Numbered from the stretch's first letter, positions 18,067 through 27,979 are shown. The stretch is 63,307 nucleotides of DNA from Bacteroidota bacterium (GCA_022708025.1 JAKIZM010000011.1:1-63307); one strand, 5' to 3'. Notes: generated from the sequence alone by a model not told the origin. A program made the numbers and translations.

Positions 18067-19029
18067 TTATTCAGATTTTTTTTTCTTTTGTTCCATCAGT
18101 GTATTTCTTTCCCAAAAAACTCCATCACTATAACCCTGAATAGATTTATCTTTCTCTGCTAATTCCAATCTTTTTAATGTTAAAGCTGCATAAACCGTAT
18201 CAATCTCGATTCCACAGAATTTACGATTAAGTTTTTTTGCCGTTACTGCAGTTGTACCTGAACCAAGAAACAGATCGAAAACAAAATCGTTTTCATTAGT
18301 GCTGGCAAGAATAATTTTTGCGAGCAGTTTTTCAGGCTTTTGTGTCGGATGATCTGTATTTTCAGGCATAGACCAGAATGGAATAGTAATGTCATTCCAT
18401 AAATTTGATGGATGAGTTATTCTGAAATTCTTTCCGTTCTCATTTTTCCAGTCTTTTGGATTTCCGTCATCAGATTTATACGGTGCACGAACAAGTCTTT
18501 TTAATTTAACTGCATCTGTATTAAATGTAAATTTATCGGAAACAGTACAATACCATATATCTTCATAAGAATTTTTCCAATTATCTTTTGCACCTCTTCC
18601 CTTTTCACGCTCCCAGGTTATTCTGTTCCTGATAATAAAATACTTTTTTAGAATATTGTATGCAGGAATCGAAGTTCTCCAATCACAGCAAAAATATATT
18701 GATGCAGTAGGTTTTAAAATCCTGATAATCTTTTTTAACCAGGAATCTATCCACTTTTCATATTCATCATCTTTCATCTCTTTGAATTTAAGAGTTGAAA
18801 AATTTTTATTAAGATTATAAGGTGGATCAATAAACAATAAATCAACAAATTTAACCGGTAAATATTCAATAGTTTTAAATAAATCCTGATTGATAACTCT
18901 ACCGGATATATCTTTAACAGAAGATCTGTTTTTTAGTTTTAAAAGTGATTTACTGAAATGGATAACTTCTTTATTGGTAATATTTAAAGTGCGATTTAAA
19001 GGCGCGCGTTTTTTATTAATGTGATCCAT
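18067..19029 (-). CDS. Orphan site-specific DNA methyltransferase (beta-class order)
   Basis: 320-aa enzyme of the N6-adenine/N4-cytosine methyltransferase family. Motif IV is DPPY (68-71, within LLFIDPPYNLNKNF). The AdoMet-binding motif I comes later, FLGSGT (254-259), and HPTQKP (227-232) precedes it, which is the beta-class arrangement. The middle (about 140-215) is the target-recognition region. No restriction enzyme is adjacent, so it is probably an orphan, regulatory-type methylase. Its ATG directly follows the stop codon of the hybrid kinase gene (TAA then ATG, no gap), so the two are co-transcribed and probably coupled. The target sequence cannot be predicted here. Confidence 0.88.
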   Translation of the reverse strand: MDHINKKRAPLNRTLNITNKEVIHFSKSLLKLKNRSSVKDISGRVINQDLFKTIEYLPVKFVDLLFIDPPYNLNKNFSTLKFKEMKDDEYEKWIDSWLKKIIRILKPTASIYFCCDWRTSIPAYNILKKYFIIRNRITWEREKGRGAKDNWKNSYEDIWYCTVSDKFTFNTDAVKLKRLVRAPYKSDDGNPKDWKNENGKNFRITHPSNLWNDITIPFWSMPENTDHPTQKPEKLLAKIILASTNENDFVFDLFLGSGTTAVTAKKLNRKFCGIEIDTVYAALTLKRLELAEKDKSIQGYSDGVFWERNTLMEQKKKKSE

Positions 19030-22000
19030 TTAAATAATATCAGTAAAACTGACATTCGCATATTTATTTTTTAACAGAACAATATCTTCAATTATTTTTT
19101 CAAACTGAGATGAAACTTTCTTAAACAACACAATCGATTCTTCATTGATATTATTATCCAATGCCATATTTTCAAGCAGTTTGAAATATTCCAGAACACT
19201 TTCTACTCCAAGTGTTAACGAAGAGCCCTTTAATTTATGAACGTAAAATCTTAAATGTTCCGAATTGTTTTGAAAAATTGCATTTCTTATCAGTTCAATA
19301 TTCTTAGGAATTTCGTTTAAATATATATCAAGCATCTCCTTAAAGAATTCAAGATCAGCCTGTGATTTTAAATCCTGTAGAAATAATATTTTCTTTTCAT
19401 CAATAAATTTCAGTTCAACTTCGGATATGTGATCTATAGATATATCCGCCTGTTTTTCCTGAACAATCGAATCAGACCATTTTTCAATTGTCATTTTCAG
19501 ATCATCTATATTTACTGGTTTACTGATGTAATCATTCATTCCTACTTTCAGATAATTTTCCCGATCACCGTGCATTGCATTTGCAGTCATTGCAATAATT
19601 ACCGGTTGTCTTTTTAAATCTTTATTCGAACGGATAAGCGAGCAAGCTGTTAGTCCATCCATTTCAGGCATAGAAATATCCATAAATATAAGATCGTAAT
19701 TGATATTTTCTAATGCTTCAATTGCTTCTCTTCCATTTGATGCAATATCTGCCATGTAACCAATCCTTTGAAGCATTCTTGTTGCTACCATCTGATTAAC
19801 ATTATTATCTTCAACAAGTAATATCTTAAGTTTATTAGCAGGAATAAACTGAGTGAACTCTTTTTTAGCAGGTCTTAATTGTTCGCCTTTTATTTCTGAT
19901 TCAAAAAATCCTAAAATAGACTGATGCAGTTGTTTTCGTCTTATTGGTTTGGAAATGATTTTGCAATACGGAGAGCGATCGTTTTCTAATACGCCTATTT
20001 CTTTTCCATAAGATTTTAAAATGATGAACCCGATTTCCCTGGATTTAAATGTATTCCTGATTTTTTCAATAATGATCCGGATTTTATTTTCAAATCCCTG
20101 TGAATTTATAATAAACAGCTCAGCATCTTTGTTTGATTCCAGTTTCGGAACTAAATCAGTAAGACTGTTAATCAGCTCTGATTTCATTTTCCATCTTATC
20201 ATCAGATCTTTAAGCATCATCCCGTTTGAATAGTTCTGATCAAGAACCAGAACATTTTTGCCTGCTATTTTAGGAGAAGATTCAAATGAATATACTTTTT
20301 TATCTGATGTAACAGATTCAGCTTGTATCGTAAAGAAAAAATTGCTTCCTTTTTCCAACTCACTGGTAACTCCAATTTTACCGCCCATCATCTCAACAAG
20401 TTTTTTGCTTATGACAAGACCCAAACCGGTTCCGCCAAAACTTCTGGTAACAGATGAATCAACTTGACTGAAAGGTTTAAATAATCTATCAAGTTTATCC
20501 GGAGGAATTCCAACGCCGGTATCACGGACATTAAATTTTATTATATAATCTCTATAATCAATTAATTCAGAAGTAACTGTTATTTCAACTTCACCTTTTT
20601 TAGTAAACTTAACCGCGTTGCTTAACAGATTGGTAAGTATCTGTCGTAATCTTGTAACATCACCGGTAATTGCATAAGGAGTTAAATCATCAATAGTATA
20701 AAAAAGTTCTATTTCCTGTTCTGCTACTTTTGTAGAAACAAGATCCATAGAATCTTCAATACATTCTCTTAAATCAAAAGGCTGTATCTCAAGTTCAAGT
20801 TTTTCAGATTCAATTTTGGAGAAATCAAGAATATCATTTATAATAACTAACAGTTGTTCACCACTTAATCTGATTGTGCGCACATAATCTTTCTGAGATT
20901 CGGTTAACATCGTTTCAAGTAAAAGTCCGGTCATTCCAATAACACCGTTCATCGGAGTTCTTATTTCGTGACTCATTAAAGCTAAAAACTCACTTCTTGC
21001 TTTTGCTGCGTTTTGTGCTTCAATAGCTGCTTTATCAAGTTCTGAATTCTTTCTTAAAAGTTCGTCACGAAATTTATTTTTCTTTATTATTTCACCGAAA
21101 GTTGCTGCGAGTGCACTTAACATTGATTCTTCATCGCTGCTCCAAATCCTATCAGAATGACATTCATCAAATCCGATAAATCCCCAATAAGCACTATCAA
21201 TCATAATCGGCACTAAAATAATTGACCGGATATTTCTATCTATAAAAACTTCCTGAAATTGTGGCGGCAATTCTTTAATTATAAACTTTAATGTTTCACC
21301 ATTTATAAAAGATTCATAAAATCTCAGAGGAGCAAATCTTGAATAAGAAAGTTTACCCAAAATCAAATCATCGTATTGAGATTCAATACCTTCAGCATTC
21401 CATTCATACTGAGGAGAAAAATAAAGTTCGCCGGTCTCATCATCTTCAAAGTGTTTGTAAATATAAACTCTATCAGCATCAGCAGCTTCTCCAAGGATTT
21501 CAAGAGCAATATTAAAGCCATCAATAAATTCCGAATCAGTTATCAAAGCATTAGATGCTTTAGCAATTCCCTGAAGCAATCTTCCTTTTCTATCAAGCAG
21601 ATTCTCACTGACTTTTCTTTCGCTGATATCTCTGAAAATGCTTAACAGAAATCTCTTTCCGGCATAGTCATCAATTATTGAGTTTGAAACTTCAAAATAT
21701 AATTGACTTCCATTCCATAAGGTTGCGGAAGCTTCAAGATAATCTCTAACCTTATCCTGAATAAAATTATGCTTGTAGTTAGTAATAATCTGTTCACTTT
21801 TTTCAGGATTGTAAAGATCACTGATCGGATGATTAACAATTTCCTCTACCGGTTTGCCAAAAAGATTTGCAAAAGCTTTATTACAAAGAACAACAATGCC
21901 ATCCTGATCAGTTAACCTCATTCCATCTTTTGTATTTTCCCAGATAGTATTGAAAATATTTTCGGAGCTAAAAAATTTCCGTTTAGTCTCTTGTGGAACT

Positions 22001-22368
22001 CTGATATCTCTGATTGTTCCCTGAACAAATTTAATTCCTTCAATTTCAGTTCGTCTTAAAGAAAACTCAACAGCAACTTTTTCATTACTATTGTTGATCA
22101 ATGCAGAATTAAAAGTATGAATTTTTTCAGATTGTAAAATTTCCGAGAGTTTTATTTTAAAACTATCAACCTGATCTTCACTGATAAAAGCAATTAAAGA
22201 TTTGTCGTATAAATCTGCAGGTAAATATCCGATTAAATTAATTAAAGAAGAGCTTGCATAATGAACAAATGCATTAGTAGAAATACGAATAATTACATCT
22301 AATGAAGAGTCTAACAATGACTCAAGACTGATTTGTTTTAGTGATTTTTCTGATAGATTTTCGGACAT
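19030..22368 (-). CDS. Hybrid sensor histidine kinase (PAS-PAS-GAF-HisKA-HATPase-pseudoREC-REC-HPt)
   Basis: 1112-aa soluble hybrid kinase with no membrane helix. Order: PAS (about 10-125), PAS (135-252), GAF (265-430), HisKA with phospho-acceptor H467 in [12 protein letters not shown], HATPase with N584 (LLSNAVKFT) and G boxes ([15 protein letters not shown]), a degenerate receiver (703-825), a full receiver with D897 in [12 protein letters not shown], and HPt with H1044 in HKLKGSS. In the degenerate receiver the acceptor aspartate is replaced by N755. The whole phosphorelay is thus in one chain, but no DNA-binding response regulator is nearby; the next gene in the operon is a DNA methyltransferase. 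Confidence 0.92.
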   Translation of the reverse strand: MSENLSEKSLKQISLESLLDSSLDVIIRISTNAFVHYASSSLINLIGYLPADLYDKSLIAFISEDQVDSFKIKLSEILQSEKIHTFNSALINNSNEKVAVEFSLRRTEIEGIKFVQGTIRDIRVPQETKRKFFSSENIFNTIWENTKDGMRLTDQDGIVVLCNKAFANLFGKPVEEIVNHPISDLYNPEKSEQIITNYKHNFIQDKVRDYLEASATLWNGSQLYFEVSNSIIDDYAGKRFLLSIFRDISERKVSENLLDRKGRLLQGIAKASNALITDSEFIDGFNIALEILGEAADADRVYIYKHFEDDETGELYFSPQYEWNAEGIESQYDDLILGKLSYSRFAPLRFYESFINGETLKFIIKELPPQFQEVFIDRNIRSIILVPIMIDSAYWGFIGFDECHSDRIWSSDEESMLSALAATFGEIIKKNKFRDELLRKNSELDKAAIEAQNAAKARSEFLALMSHEIRTPMNGVIGMTGLLLETMLTESQKDYVRTIRLSGEQLLVIINDILDFSKIESEKLELEIQPFDLRECIEDSMDLVSTKVAEQEIELFYTIDDLTPYAITGDVTRLRQILTNLLSNAVKFTKKGEVEITVTSELIDYRDYIIKFNVRDTGVGIPPDKLDRLFKPFSQVDSSVTRSFGGTGLGLVISKKLVEMMGGKIGVTSELEKGSNFFFTIQAESVTSDKKVYSFESSPKIAGKNVLVLDQNYSNGMMLKDLMIRWKMKSELINSLTDLVPKLESNKDAELFIINSQGFENKIRIIIEKIRNTFKSREIGFIILKSYGKEIGVLENDRSPYCKIISKPIRRKQLHQSILGFFESEIKGEQLRPAKKEFTQFIPANKLKILLVEDNNVNQMVATRMLQRIGYMADIASNGREAIEALENINYDLIFMDISMPEMDGLTACSLIRSNKDLKRQPVIIAMTANAMHGDRENYLKVGMNDYISKPVNIDDLKMTIEKWSDSIVQEKQADISIDHISEVELKFIDEKKILFLQDLKSQADLEFFKEMLDIYLNEIPKNIELIRNAIFQNNSEHLRFYVHKLKGSSLTLGVESVLEYFKLLENMALDNNINEESIVLFKKVSSQFEKIIEDIVLLKNKYANVSFTDII

Positions 22369-22556
22369 CTTTCTATTTTTGTTTGGTTAAATCATAATAT
22401 CTTCAAATTCCTGCCTAATTTAACACTTTTGCAAATGAAAACTAAATTTTCTTTCTGCTGATTAATGCCTTAAAGTATTGGTTTTCCTTGCTTTCATCAT
22501 CATCAAATGGGTAATTTGCGTATGTCAATATTTTCTAATTTTACGGGAAATTTTTT

Positions 22557-23738
22557 ATGAAAAGAACTATCGTTTCAATGCCCGGAGACGGCATTGGTAA
22601 AACAGTATTACCAGAAGCAATAAGAGTCTTAAACGCAGTCGGTTTTGATGCCGAATATGTTCACGGAGATATCGGCTGGGATTTTTGGTGCAGTGAAGGA
22701 AACGCTCTTCCACAACGCACAATTGATTTATTAAAAAAACATAAACTCGGACTTTTTGGTGCTATCACTTCTAAACCAAAAGATGCCGCAGAAAAAGAAC
22801 TTGATCCTTCTTTAAAAGGAAAAGGTTATGTTTACTTTTCACCAATAGTTTCAATGAGACAAATATTTAATCTTGATATTTGTATCCGTCCTTGTATTTC
22901 ATTTAAAGGTAATCCGTTAAACTTTATTCGTCAGGATGGTAAAGGCGGATTTGAAGAACCACCGGTTAATACCGTTATTTTCAGACAAAATACAGAAGGA
23001 CTTTATGCAGGAATCGAATGGACAAATCCTCCTGCAAATGTAAGATCTGCTTTTGAATCTCATCCCAAATGGAAAGCTTTTAAAGATGTGCCGAATGAAG
23101 AGCTTGCAATTTCAACAAGAATAATTACTAAACACGCAGCAACAAGAATTATTCGTGCAGCATTTGAATATGCGAAAAAATTCGGATATAAAAACGTAAC
23201 AGTTTGTGAAAAGCCAAATGTTCTTAGAGAAACATCCGGTATGATGCTTAAAATCGGAAAAGAAATGGCAAAAGAATATCCCGGTATTGCTTTGTGGGAT
23301 ACAAACATAGATGCGCAGATGATGTGGCTTACAAAAAATCCTGAAGATTACGGAGTTGTTGTTGCAGAGAATATGTTCGGTGATATTATATCTGATGGTT
23401 TTGCAGGATTAATCGGCGGACTTGGATTTGCGTGCAGTGCAAACATCGGAGAGGAAGTTGCAGTTTTTGAACCAACTCATGGAAGTGCGCCAAAGTATCA
23501 GGAATTAAATCCTTCGATCGTAAACCCAATTGCGATGATAATGAGTGCTTGTATGATGCTCGATCATATTGGTGAAAATGAAAAAGCTGAAAAAATCAGA
23601 AAAGCAATTGCAAAAGTTGTTGAAGAAGGAAAAGTAAAAACCTATGATATGATGAAGCTGCGCGGCGGTCCGGATGTTTTCAGCAAAGGCGCCTGCACAA
23701 CACAACAAATGACTGATGAGATAATTGCGAAATTGTAA
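22557..23738 (+). CDS. Isocitrate/isopropylmalate dehydrogenase family protein
   Basis: 393-aa beta-decarboxylating dehydrogenase. Family hallmarks are MPGDGIGKTVLPEAI at the N-terminus, VIFRQNTEGLYAG, and NMFGDIISDGFAGLIGGLGF with the metal-binding aspartates, then EPTHGSAPKY. It converts a 2-hydroxy-3-carboxylic acid to a 2-oxo acid plus CO2. Context (homoaconitase-type hydratase, PrpD, citrate lyase) favours isocitrate or a related tricarboxylate over isopropylmalate, since no leu gene is near. Homoisocitrate or methylisocitrate cannot be excluded. First core gene of the tricarboxylate cluster. Confidence 0.85.
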   Translation: MKRTIVSMPGDGIGKTVLPEAIRVLNAVGFDAEYVHGDIGWDFWCSEGNALPQRTIDLLKKHKLGLFGAITSKPKDAAEKELDPSLKGKGYVYFSPIVSMRQIFNLDICIRPCISFKGNPLNFIRQDGKGGFEEPPVNTVIFRQNTEGLYAGIEWTNPPANVRSAFESHPKWKAFKDVPNEELAISTRIITKHAATRIIRAAFEYAKKFGYKNVTVCEKPNVLRETSGMMLKIGKEMAKEYPGIALWDTNIDAQMMWLTKNPEDYGVVVAENMFGDIISDGFAGLIGGLGFACSANIGEEVAVFEPTHGSAPKYQELNPSIVNPIAMIMSACMMLDHIGENEKAEKIRKAIAKVVEEGKVKTYDMMKLRGGPDVFSKGACTTQQMTDEIIAKL

Positions 23739-23741
23739 AAA

Positions 23742-24187
23742 GTAAGACGCTAGATGTAAGACGGGAATGGATTTCATATTTAATACTGGAACTCAGTCAT
23801 AAAAAACTTGATGTTTGGAAGAAAAGTATAGAACTTGTTGCAGAAGTTTATAACCTTACTTTGAAATTTCCAATTCAAGAACAATATGGTCTTACATCTC
23901 AAATCAGAAGATCTGCTGTTTCAGTTCCCTCAAATATTGCTGAGGGAACTGCTCGCGGTTCAAAAGTAGAAACATTGAGATTTTTAGATATTGCAAGAGC
24001 ATCTTTAGTTGAATCAGATACCCAGATTGAGATTGCAATAAAATTAAATTATTTAACAAATTATGATACAGATAACTTGGCTGAAATGATAAACCATACA
24101 TTTGCTATGTTATCAAAATTTATTTAAAAAATTAGAAACAACAAGAAAAGCGAATAATCTACTTGCGTCTCGCTTCTCGCGTTTTAC
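23742..24187 (+). repeat. IVS-like element A: complementary ends around a four-helix-bundle gene
   Basis: GTAAGACGC (23742-23750) pairs with GCGTTTTAC (24179-24187), nine pairs including one G-U. AGACG (23759-23763) pairs with CGTCT (24166-24170), with a few more pairs between. The arms enclose one four-helix-bundle frame and nothing else. The right arm ends directly before the GGAG of the HD gene. Confidence 0.6.
23783..24127 (+). CDS. Four-helix-bundle protein, S23/IVP family (copy A, start codon lost or non-standard)
   Basis: About 114 residues homologous to the small proteins encoded inside 23S rRNA intervening sequences. Signatures are LDVWKKSIELVAEVY, EQYGLTSQIRRSAVSVPSN, IAEGTARGS and LDIARASLVESDTQIE. 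Copy B starts with ATG; the aligned codon here is ATA at 23783 (ATA CTG GAA CTC against ATG TTA AAA TTA). The first ordinary start in frame, TTG 23861, would cut off helix 1. So this copy either uses a non-standard start or has lost expression. It lies between the dehydrogenase and HD genes, inside complementary arms. Confidence 0.6.
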   Translation: MLELSHKKLDVWKKSIELVAEVYNLTLKFPIQEQYGLTSQIRRSAVSVPSNIAEGTARGSKVETLRFLDIARASLVESDTQIEIAIKLNYLTNYDTDNLAEMINHTFAMLSKFI

Positions 24188-24196
24188 GGAGAAAAA

Positions 24197-24730
24197 ATGA
24201 AAGAAAAAGTATTAAAAATTTGGCCTGAAATAAATTGGATTGAAAATAAAGAACTAAGAGAAAAAGTATTGAACTGCTGGGTTTATGCAATTGAAAACTC
24301 AGTTCTTACTCCAGAAGATCTTGAAGTCATTCCATTTTCACTTTTAATTAAAGATTGCAAAATCACTTTTATGAACCACAAACGCACTGCCGTTCAGCTT
24401 TCTGTTGACATCGCTAAAAGAATGAAAGAAAATTTTGGCGATGAGATTAAAATTAATATGGATTTGCTTATCGCAGGCGCAATCTTAATTGATATCGGAA
24501 AACTTATTGAGTATGATAAAGTTGACGGCAAACTTGTAACAAGTAAAGCTGGACATTTGCTTCGTCATCCGTTCAGTGGTGTCTCAATTGCAGATCGTTT
24601 TGGTTTACCTTATGAAGTTCAGCATATAATTGCATATCATGCAAAAGAAGGTGATCTTGCAAAAAGAAATGTTGAAGCAATAATTGTTCATCACGCAGAT
24701 TTTGTTTCGTTCGATCCGTTTAAAGCTTGA
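24197..24730 (+). CDS. HD-domain-like protein with altered HD pair
   Basis: 177-aa protein with the helical layout of HD phosphohydrolases: NHKRTAVQLSVDIAKRM (H61), LIAGAILIDIGKL (98-99), LRHPFSGVSIADRFGLP, HIIAYHAKEGD and VHHADF. The defining His-Asp doublet is Ile-Asp (I98-D99), so one metal ligand is missing while the others remain. A nucleotide-binding or weakly active role is possible. A GGAG site precedes the ATG. It sits between two four-helix-bundle elements inside the tricarboxylate cluster, and its link to tricarboxylate metabolism is unknown. Confidence 0.7.
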   Translation: MKEKVLKIWPEINWIENKELREKVLNCWVYAIENSVLTPEDLEVIPFSLLIKDCKITFMNHKRTAVQLSVDIAKRMKENFGDEIKINMDLLIAGAILIDIGKLIEYDKVDGKLVTSKAGHLLRHPFSGVSIADRFGLPYEVQHIIAYHAKEGDLAKRNVEAIIVHHADFVSFDPFKA

Positions 24731-24746
24731 TACGATAAACGAAAGA

Positions 24747-25169
24747 CGAGAGAAGAAAAACGACTTTATGTTAAAATTAGCTCACAAAGAATTGGATGTT
24801 TGGCAAAAGACAATCAATTTGATCACAAATGTTTATAAACTGACAAATTCTTTCCCAAAAGATGAACAATTTGGATTAACTTCACAGTTAAGAAGAGCTT
24901 CAATTTCGATTATCTCTAATCTTTCAGAAGGTTTTGCACGGAGTTCTGAATTAGAAACAAAAAGATTTTTTGATATTGCTAGAGCGTCTTTAGTTGAAGT
25001 AGATACACAAATTGAAGTTGCTCTGAAATTAAAATATATAACTGAAAAAGATATTATTGAATTAACAGAGATATCAAATCACATTTTTGCAATGTTAACT
25101 AAATTAATTAAGAAATATTCAAAAATTAAAAAAGATTGACGTTTATCGTCTTTCGTTTTTCTTTTTTCG
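24747..25169 (+). repeat. IVS-like element B: complementary ends around a four-helix-bundle gene
   Basis: CGAGAGAAGAAAAACG (24747-24762) pairs along all 16 positions with CGTTTTTCTTTTTTCG (25154-25169), counting two G-U pairs. A second, overlapping register pairs AAACGAAAGACGA (24737-24749) with TCGTCTTTCGTTT (25146-25158), 13 of 13 perfect. The arms enclose only the four-helix gene, and the right arm abuts the GGAGG of the aconitase gene. Confidence 0.7.
24768..25139 (+). CDS. Four-helix-bundle protein, S23/IVP family (copy B)
   Basis: 123-aa intact member of the 23S rRNA intervening-sequence protein family. The start at ATG 24768 gives the family N-terminus MLKLAHKELDVWQKT; an earlier in-frame ATG at 24684 lies inside the HD gene and would add 28 unrelated residues. 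Signatures are EQFGLTSQLRRASISIISN, LSEGFARSSELET and FDIARASLVEVDTQIEV. These proteins form pentameric four-helix bundles; their role is unknown. It lies between the HD gene and the aconitase gene, bounded by complementary arms. Confidence 0.85.
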   Translation: MLKLAHKELDVWQKTINLITNVYKLTNSFPKDEQFGLTSQLRRASISIISNLSEGFARSSELETKRFFDIARASLVEVDTQIEVALKLKYITEKDIIELTEISNHIFAMLTKLIKKYSKIKKD

Positions 25170-25177
25170 GAGGATAA

Positions 25178-27157
25178 ATGAGTCAAACATTAATAGAAAA
25201 AATAGCACAATCCGCCGTGGCGGATGCAGTTGGATTAGATCCAAAGCATGAAGTTCACGCAGGTGATTATCTTTCAATCAAACCTGCTTATGTAATGACA
25301 CACGATAATACCGGTGCAGTTATTCCGAAATTTCAATCTATCGGTGCAACAAAACTTTTCAATCCACGACAGGTTGTAAACACACTTGATCATAATGTGC
25401 AGGATAAATCAGAAAAGAATCTTGAGAAGTATAGAAAGATTGAAGAGTTTGCAAAATCAATGGGCGCAGATTTTTATCCTGCTGGAAGAGGAATCGGACA
25501 TCAAATAATGTGTGAAGAAGGATATGCCTGGCCTGGAACAATGGTAGTTGCATCTGATTCACACTCAAATATGTATGGCGGACTTGGATGTCTCGGAACT
25601 CCAATCGTTCGAACCGATGCTGCTGCAATCTGGGCAACCGGAAGAACCTGGTGGCAAGTTCCACCAATTGCAAAAGTTGAACTTCAAGGCAGTTTAAGAA
25701 AAGGCGTAACTGGAAAAGATGTTATAATTGCGCTTTGCGGATATTTCAATCAGGATGAAGTATTAAATCACGCAATTGAATTTGTCGGAGACGGAGTTCA
25801 ACATCTAACTGTTGATGAAAGATTGGCAATTGCAAATATGACAACCGAATGGGGCGCACTTGCAGGAGTTTTTCCTGTTGATAAAACAACAATTGCCTGG
25901 TTAAAAAAGCGAGAAGAATTTATTAAAAAACGCGGACTTGAAGGAGTTTTTTCAGATGCAGACGGAAACGGACAACATCCCAGAATGAATAGTAAAAGAA
26001 TTTCAGAACTCGAAAATAATATTCCTAAAGCAGATGCCGATGCGTTTTATGCAAAAGAACTTACTATCGATTTAACAACAATCGAACCATATGTTTCGGG
26101 TCCTAATACTGTTAAGACTTATGCCTCTGTTTCCGAGCTAAAAGGCAAAGAAATTAAAATCAACAAAGCATATCTCGTTTCATGTGTTAACAGCAGACTT
26201 GATGATATCGCAGAAGCCGCTGCAATTGTAAAAGGTAAAAAAGTTAATTCTGATGTTAAATTTTACATTGCTGCTGCATCGAGTGAAGTTCAGAAAGAAG
26301 CTGAGCGAAATGGTTACTGGCAATCATTACTTGAAGCTGGTGCAATCCCATTACCTCCGGGCTGTGGTCCTTGTATCGGTCTCGGGACAGGTTTGCTTGA
26401 GGATGGTGAAATCGGAATATCGGCAACTAACAGAAACTTCAAAGGCAGAATGGGCTCACCAAATGCACAAGCATATCTTGCCTCTCCTGCTGTTGTCGCT
26501 TCATCAGCAATTTCAGGTAAGATTGATTATGATTGGAAAGACAAAGATATTCACGAAATTAAAGGTTCAGTTAAAGTTAATACTAAAAAGTCAGCAGCAA
26601 AATCAGCAGTAAAAATTATTGATGGATTCAAGGCTGTTGTTGAAGGCGAATTAATTTTCTGTCATCAGGATAATATGAATACCGATGGAATTTATCCCGG
26701 TAAATACACTTACATTGATGATTTTACTCCGCAACAGCAAGCGGAAGTTGTAATGGAAAATTATGATCCTGAGTTTGTTAAGATTGCAAAATCCGGTGAT
26801 ATTCTTGTTGGCGGATTTAATTTCGGAACAGGTTCTTCACGTGAACAAGCTGCAACTGCATTAAAGTATAAAGGGATTCAACTCGTTATTGCAGGAACAT
26901 TTAACGAAACTTATAAACGAAATGCACTTAACAATGGTTACCTTTTAATTGAATGTCCGCAGCTTGTTAATGATTTGAAATCTAAATATGGGAAAGATAA
27001 ACTAACAGTAAAAACAGGAATTAATGTAAAGATAGATTTTGAAAATTCGTCTTTGACATTTGATAATAGAACATATTCAATCGATCCAGTTGGTGAAGCT
27101 GCGCAAGAACTTATTGTTACCAGTGGACTTGAAGAATGGGTAAAGAGAAATCTTTAA
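25178..27157 (+). CDS. Aconitase-superfamily hydratase, homoaconitase (Lys4)-like
   Basis: 659-aa Fe-S hydro-lyase with the catalytic and swivel domains on one chain. Cluster ligands are C336 (LVSCVNSR), C396 and C399 (PPGCGPCIG). The swivel domain carries the substrate-binding GSSREQA (552-558). Stretches such as RGIGHQIMCEEGYA, VASDSHSNMYGGLG and TDAAAIWATG closely resemble fungal homoaconitase. No homocitrate synthase or other lysine gene is present, and the neighbours handle citrate-type acids, so citrate/isocitrate or 2-methylcitrate derivatives are likelier substrates. A strong GGAGG precedes the ATG. Confidence 0.85.
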   Translation: MSQTLIEKIAQSAVADAVGLDPKHEVHAGDYLSIKPAYVMTHDNTGAVIPKFQSIGATKLFNPRQVVNTLDHNVQDKSEKNLEKYRKIEEFAKSMGADFYPAGRGIGHQIMCEEGYAWPGTMVVASDSHSNMYGGLGCLGTPIVRTDAAAIWATGRTWWQVPPIAKVELQGSLRKGVTGKDVIIALCGYFNQDEVLNHAIEFVGDGVQHLTVDERLAIANMTTEWGALAGVFPVDKTTIAWLKKREEFIKKRGLEGVFSDADGNGQHPRMNSKRISELENNIPKADADAFYAKELTIDLTTIEPYVSGPNTVKTYASVSELKGKEIKINKAYLVSCVNSRLDDIAEAAAIVKGKKVNSDVKFYIAAASSEVQKEAERNGYWQSLLEAGAIPLPPGCGPCIGLGTGLLEDGEIGISATNRNFKGRMGSPNAQAYLASPAVVASSAISGKIDYDWKDKDIHEIKGSVKVNTKKSAAKSAVKIIDGFKAVVEGELIFCHQDNMNTDGIYPGKYTYIDDFTPQQQAEVVMENYDPEFVKIAKSGDILVGGFNFGTGSSREQAATALKYKGIQLVIAGTFNETYKRNALNNGYLLIECPQLVNDLKSKYGKDKLTVKTGINVKIDFENSSLTFDNRTYSIDPVGEAAQELIVTSGLEEWVKRNL

Positions 27158-27179
27158 TCTTTGAAAAGACAGAAAGAAA

Positions 27180-27255
27180 TTGGAACACAGATCGAACTGA
27201 TTGAACAGATTAAAACAGATTTAAAATCAGTTTATTTATTAAATCTGTGTTCCAA
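27180..27255. repeat. ACACAG-type foldback element
   Basis: TTGGAACACAGAT (27180-27192) and ATCTGTGTTCCAA (27243-27255) are a perfect 13-bp inverted repeat, with an inner pair AACTGATT/AATCAGTT. It lies 22 bp after the aconitase stop. Relatives occur at 31125-31191 and, degraded, at 541-604. Confidence 0.75.
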
Positions 27256-27357
27256 GTATTACATAAGAAAATAAAACTTTTAAGAAAGGGAAATAAATCT
27301 GTAATATAAAGATTTACTAAAAAGGTGATTCAGAAAAAAATAGAAGGATATTTGTTG

Positions 27358-27879
27358 ATGTCTTCAAAGGAATTGATACCGACAGAAAGTTTACTGAATA
27401 AAATTCTGGTTATCAGAAGTCAGAAAGTAATGCTAGATAGAGACCTTGCTGTTTTATATGGAGTTGAGACCCGTGTCTTAAAACAATCTGTAAAAAGAAA
27501 TATTAAACGATTCCCAAAAGATTTTATGTTCACACTTTCAAAGAAAGAAATTGAAAAAATGGTATCACAAAATGTGATACCATCAAAAAGCTATCTTGGG
27601 GGAGCAAATCCAATGGCATTCACAGAACAAGGAGTTGCTATGCTCTCATCAGTCATTAATAGCGAAAGAGCAATCGAAGTAAATATTTTGATTATGAGAG
27701 CTTTTGTAAAGTTAAGAGAAATATTATCAACTCATAAAAAAGTTGAAGAAAAACTAAAAGAACTTGAAAACAAACTAGAAGAACACGACGATCAAATTGT
27801 GCAAATAATTCAGGTAATAAATCAATTAATTACTCCGCCATCACCGACAAAAAAGAAAGTTGGCTTTACAATTGATTAA
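27358..27879 (+). CDS. ORF6N domain-containing protein
   Basis: 173-aa protein with an N-terminal ORF6N domain (VIRSQKVMLDRDLAVLYGVE, NIKRFPKDFMFTLS, NPMAFTEQGVAMLSSV) and a C-terminal coiled coil (EEKLKELENKLEEHDDQ). ORF6N is a DNA-binding module common in phages and as scattered single genes in Bacteroidota. The ATG at 27358 with AGAAGG upstream was preferred over the GTG at 27325. It sits in the tricarboxylate cluster between aconitase and PrpD genes with no obvious metabolic role, so it is probably an inserted accessory gene or a local regulator. Confidence 0.8.
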   Translation: MSSKELIPTESLLNKILVIRSQKVMLDRDLAVLYGVETRVLKQSVKRNIKRFPKDFMFTLSKKEIEKMVSQNVIPSKSYLGGANPMAFTEQGVAMLSSVINSERAIEVNILIMRAFVKLREILSTHKKVEEKLKELENKLEEHDDQIVQIIQVINQLITPPSPTKKKVGFTID

Positions 27880-27945
27880 ATATGACAAAATAATTTATAA
27901 GATATATAATCGTGAACTTAGATATCAAATAAAAAAACAATAAAT

Positions 27946-27968
27946 AACAATTTAACAATTAAACAATG
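27946..27968 (+). repeat. Left arm of inverted repeat flanking the PrpD gene
   Basis: A 23-nt AT-rich motif (contains AACAATTTAACAATT) that is the reverse complement of 29420-29442 at 20 of 23 positions. The pair brackets the PrpD coding region 11 bp before its start and 6 bp after its stop. Confidence 0.6.
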
Positions 27969-27979
27969 AGTGATAGAAA

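Noticed and set aside
22557..27157. Lysine biosynthesis (alpha-aminoadipate) cluster because of the homoaconitase-like protein and the beta-decarboxylating dehydrogenase
   Set aside because: No homocitrate synthase, LysW or LysX/Y/Z/J/K genes. The neighbours are citrate lyase subunits and PrpD.
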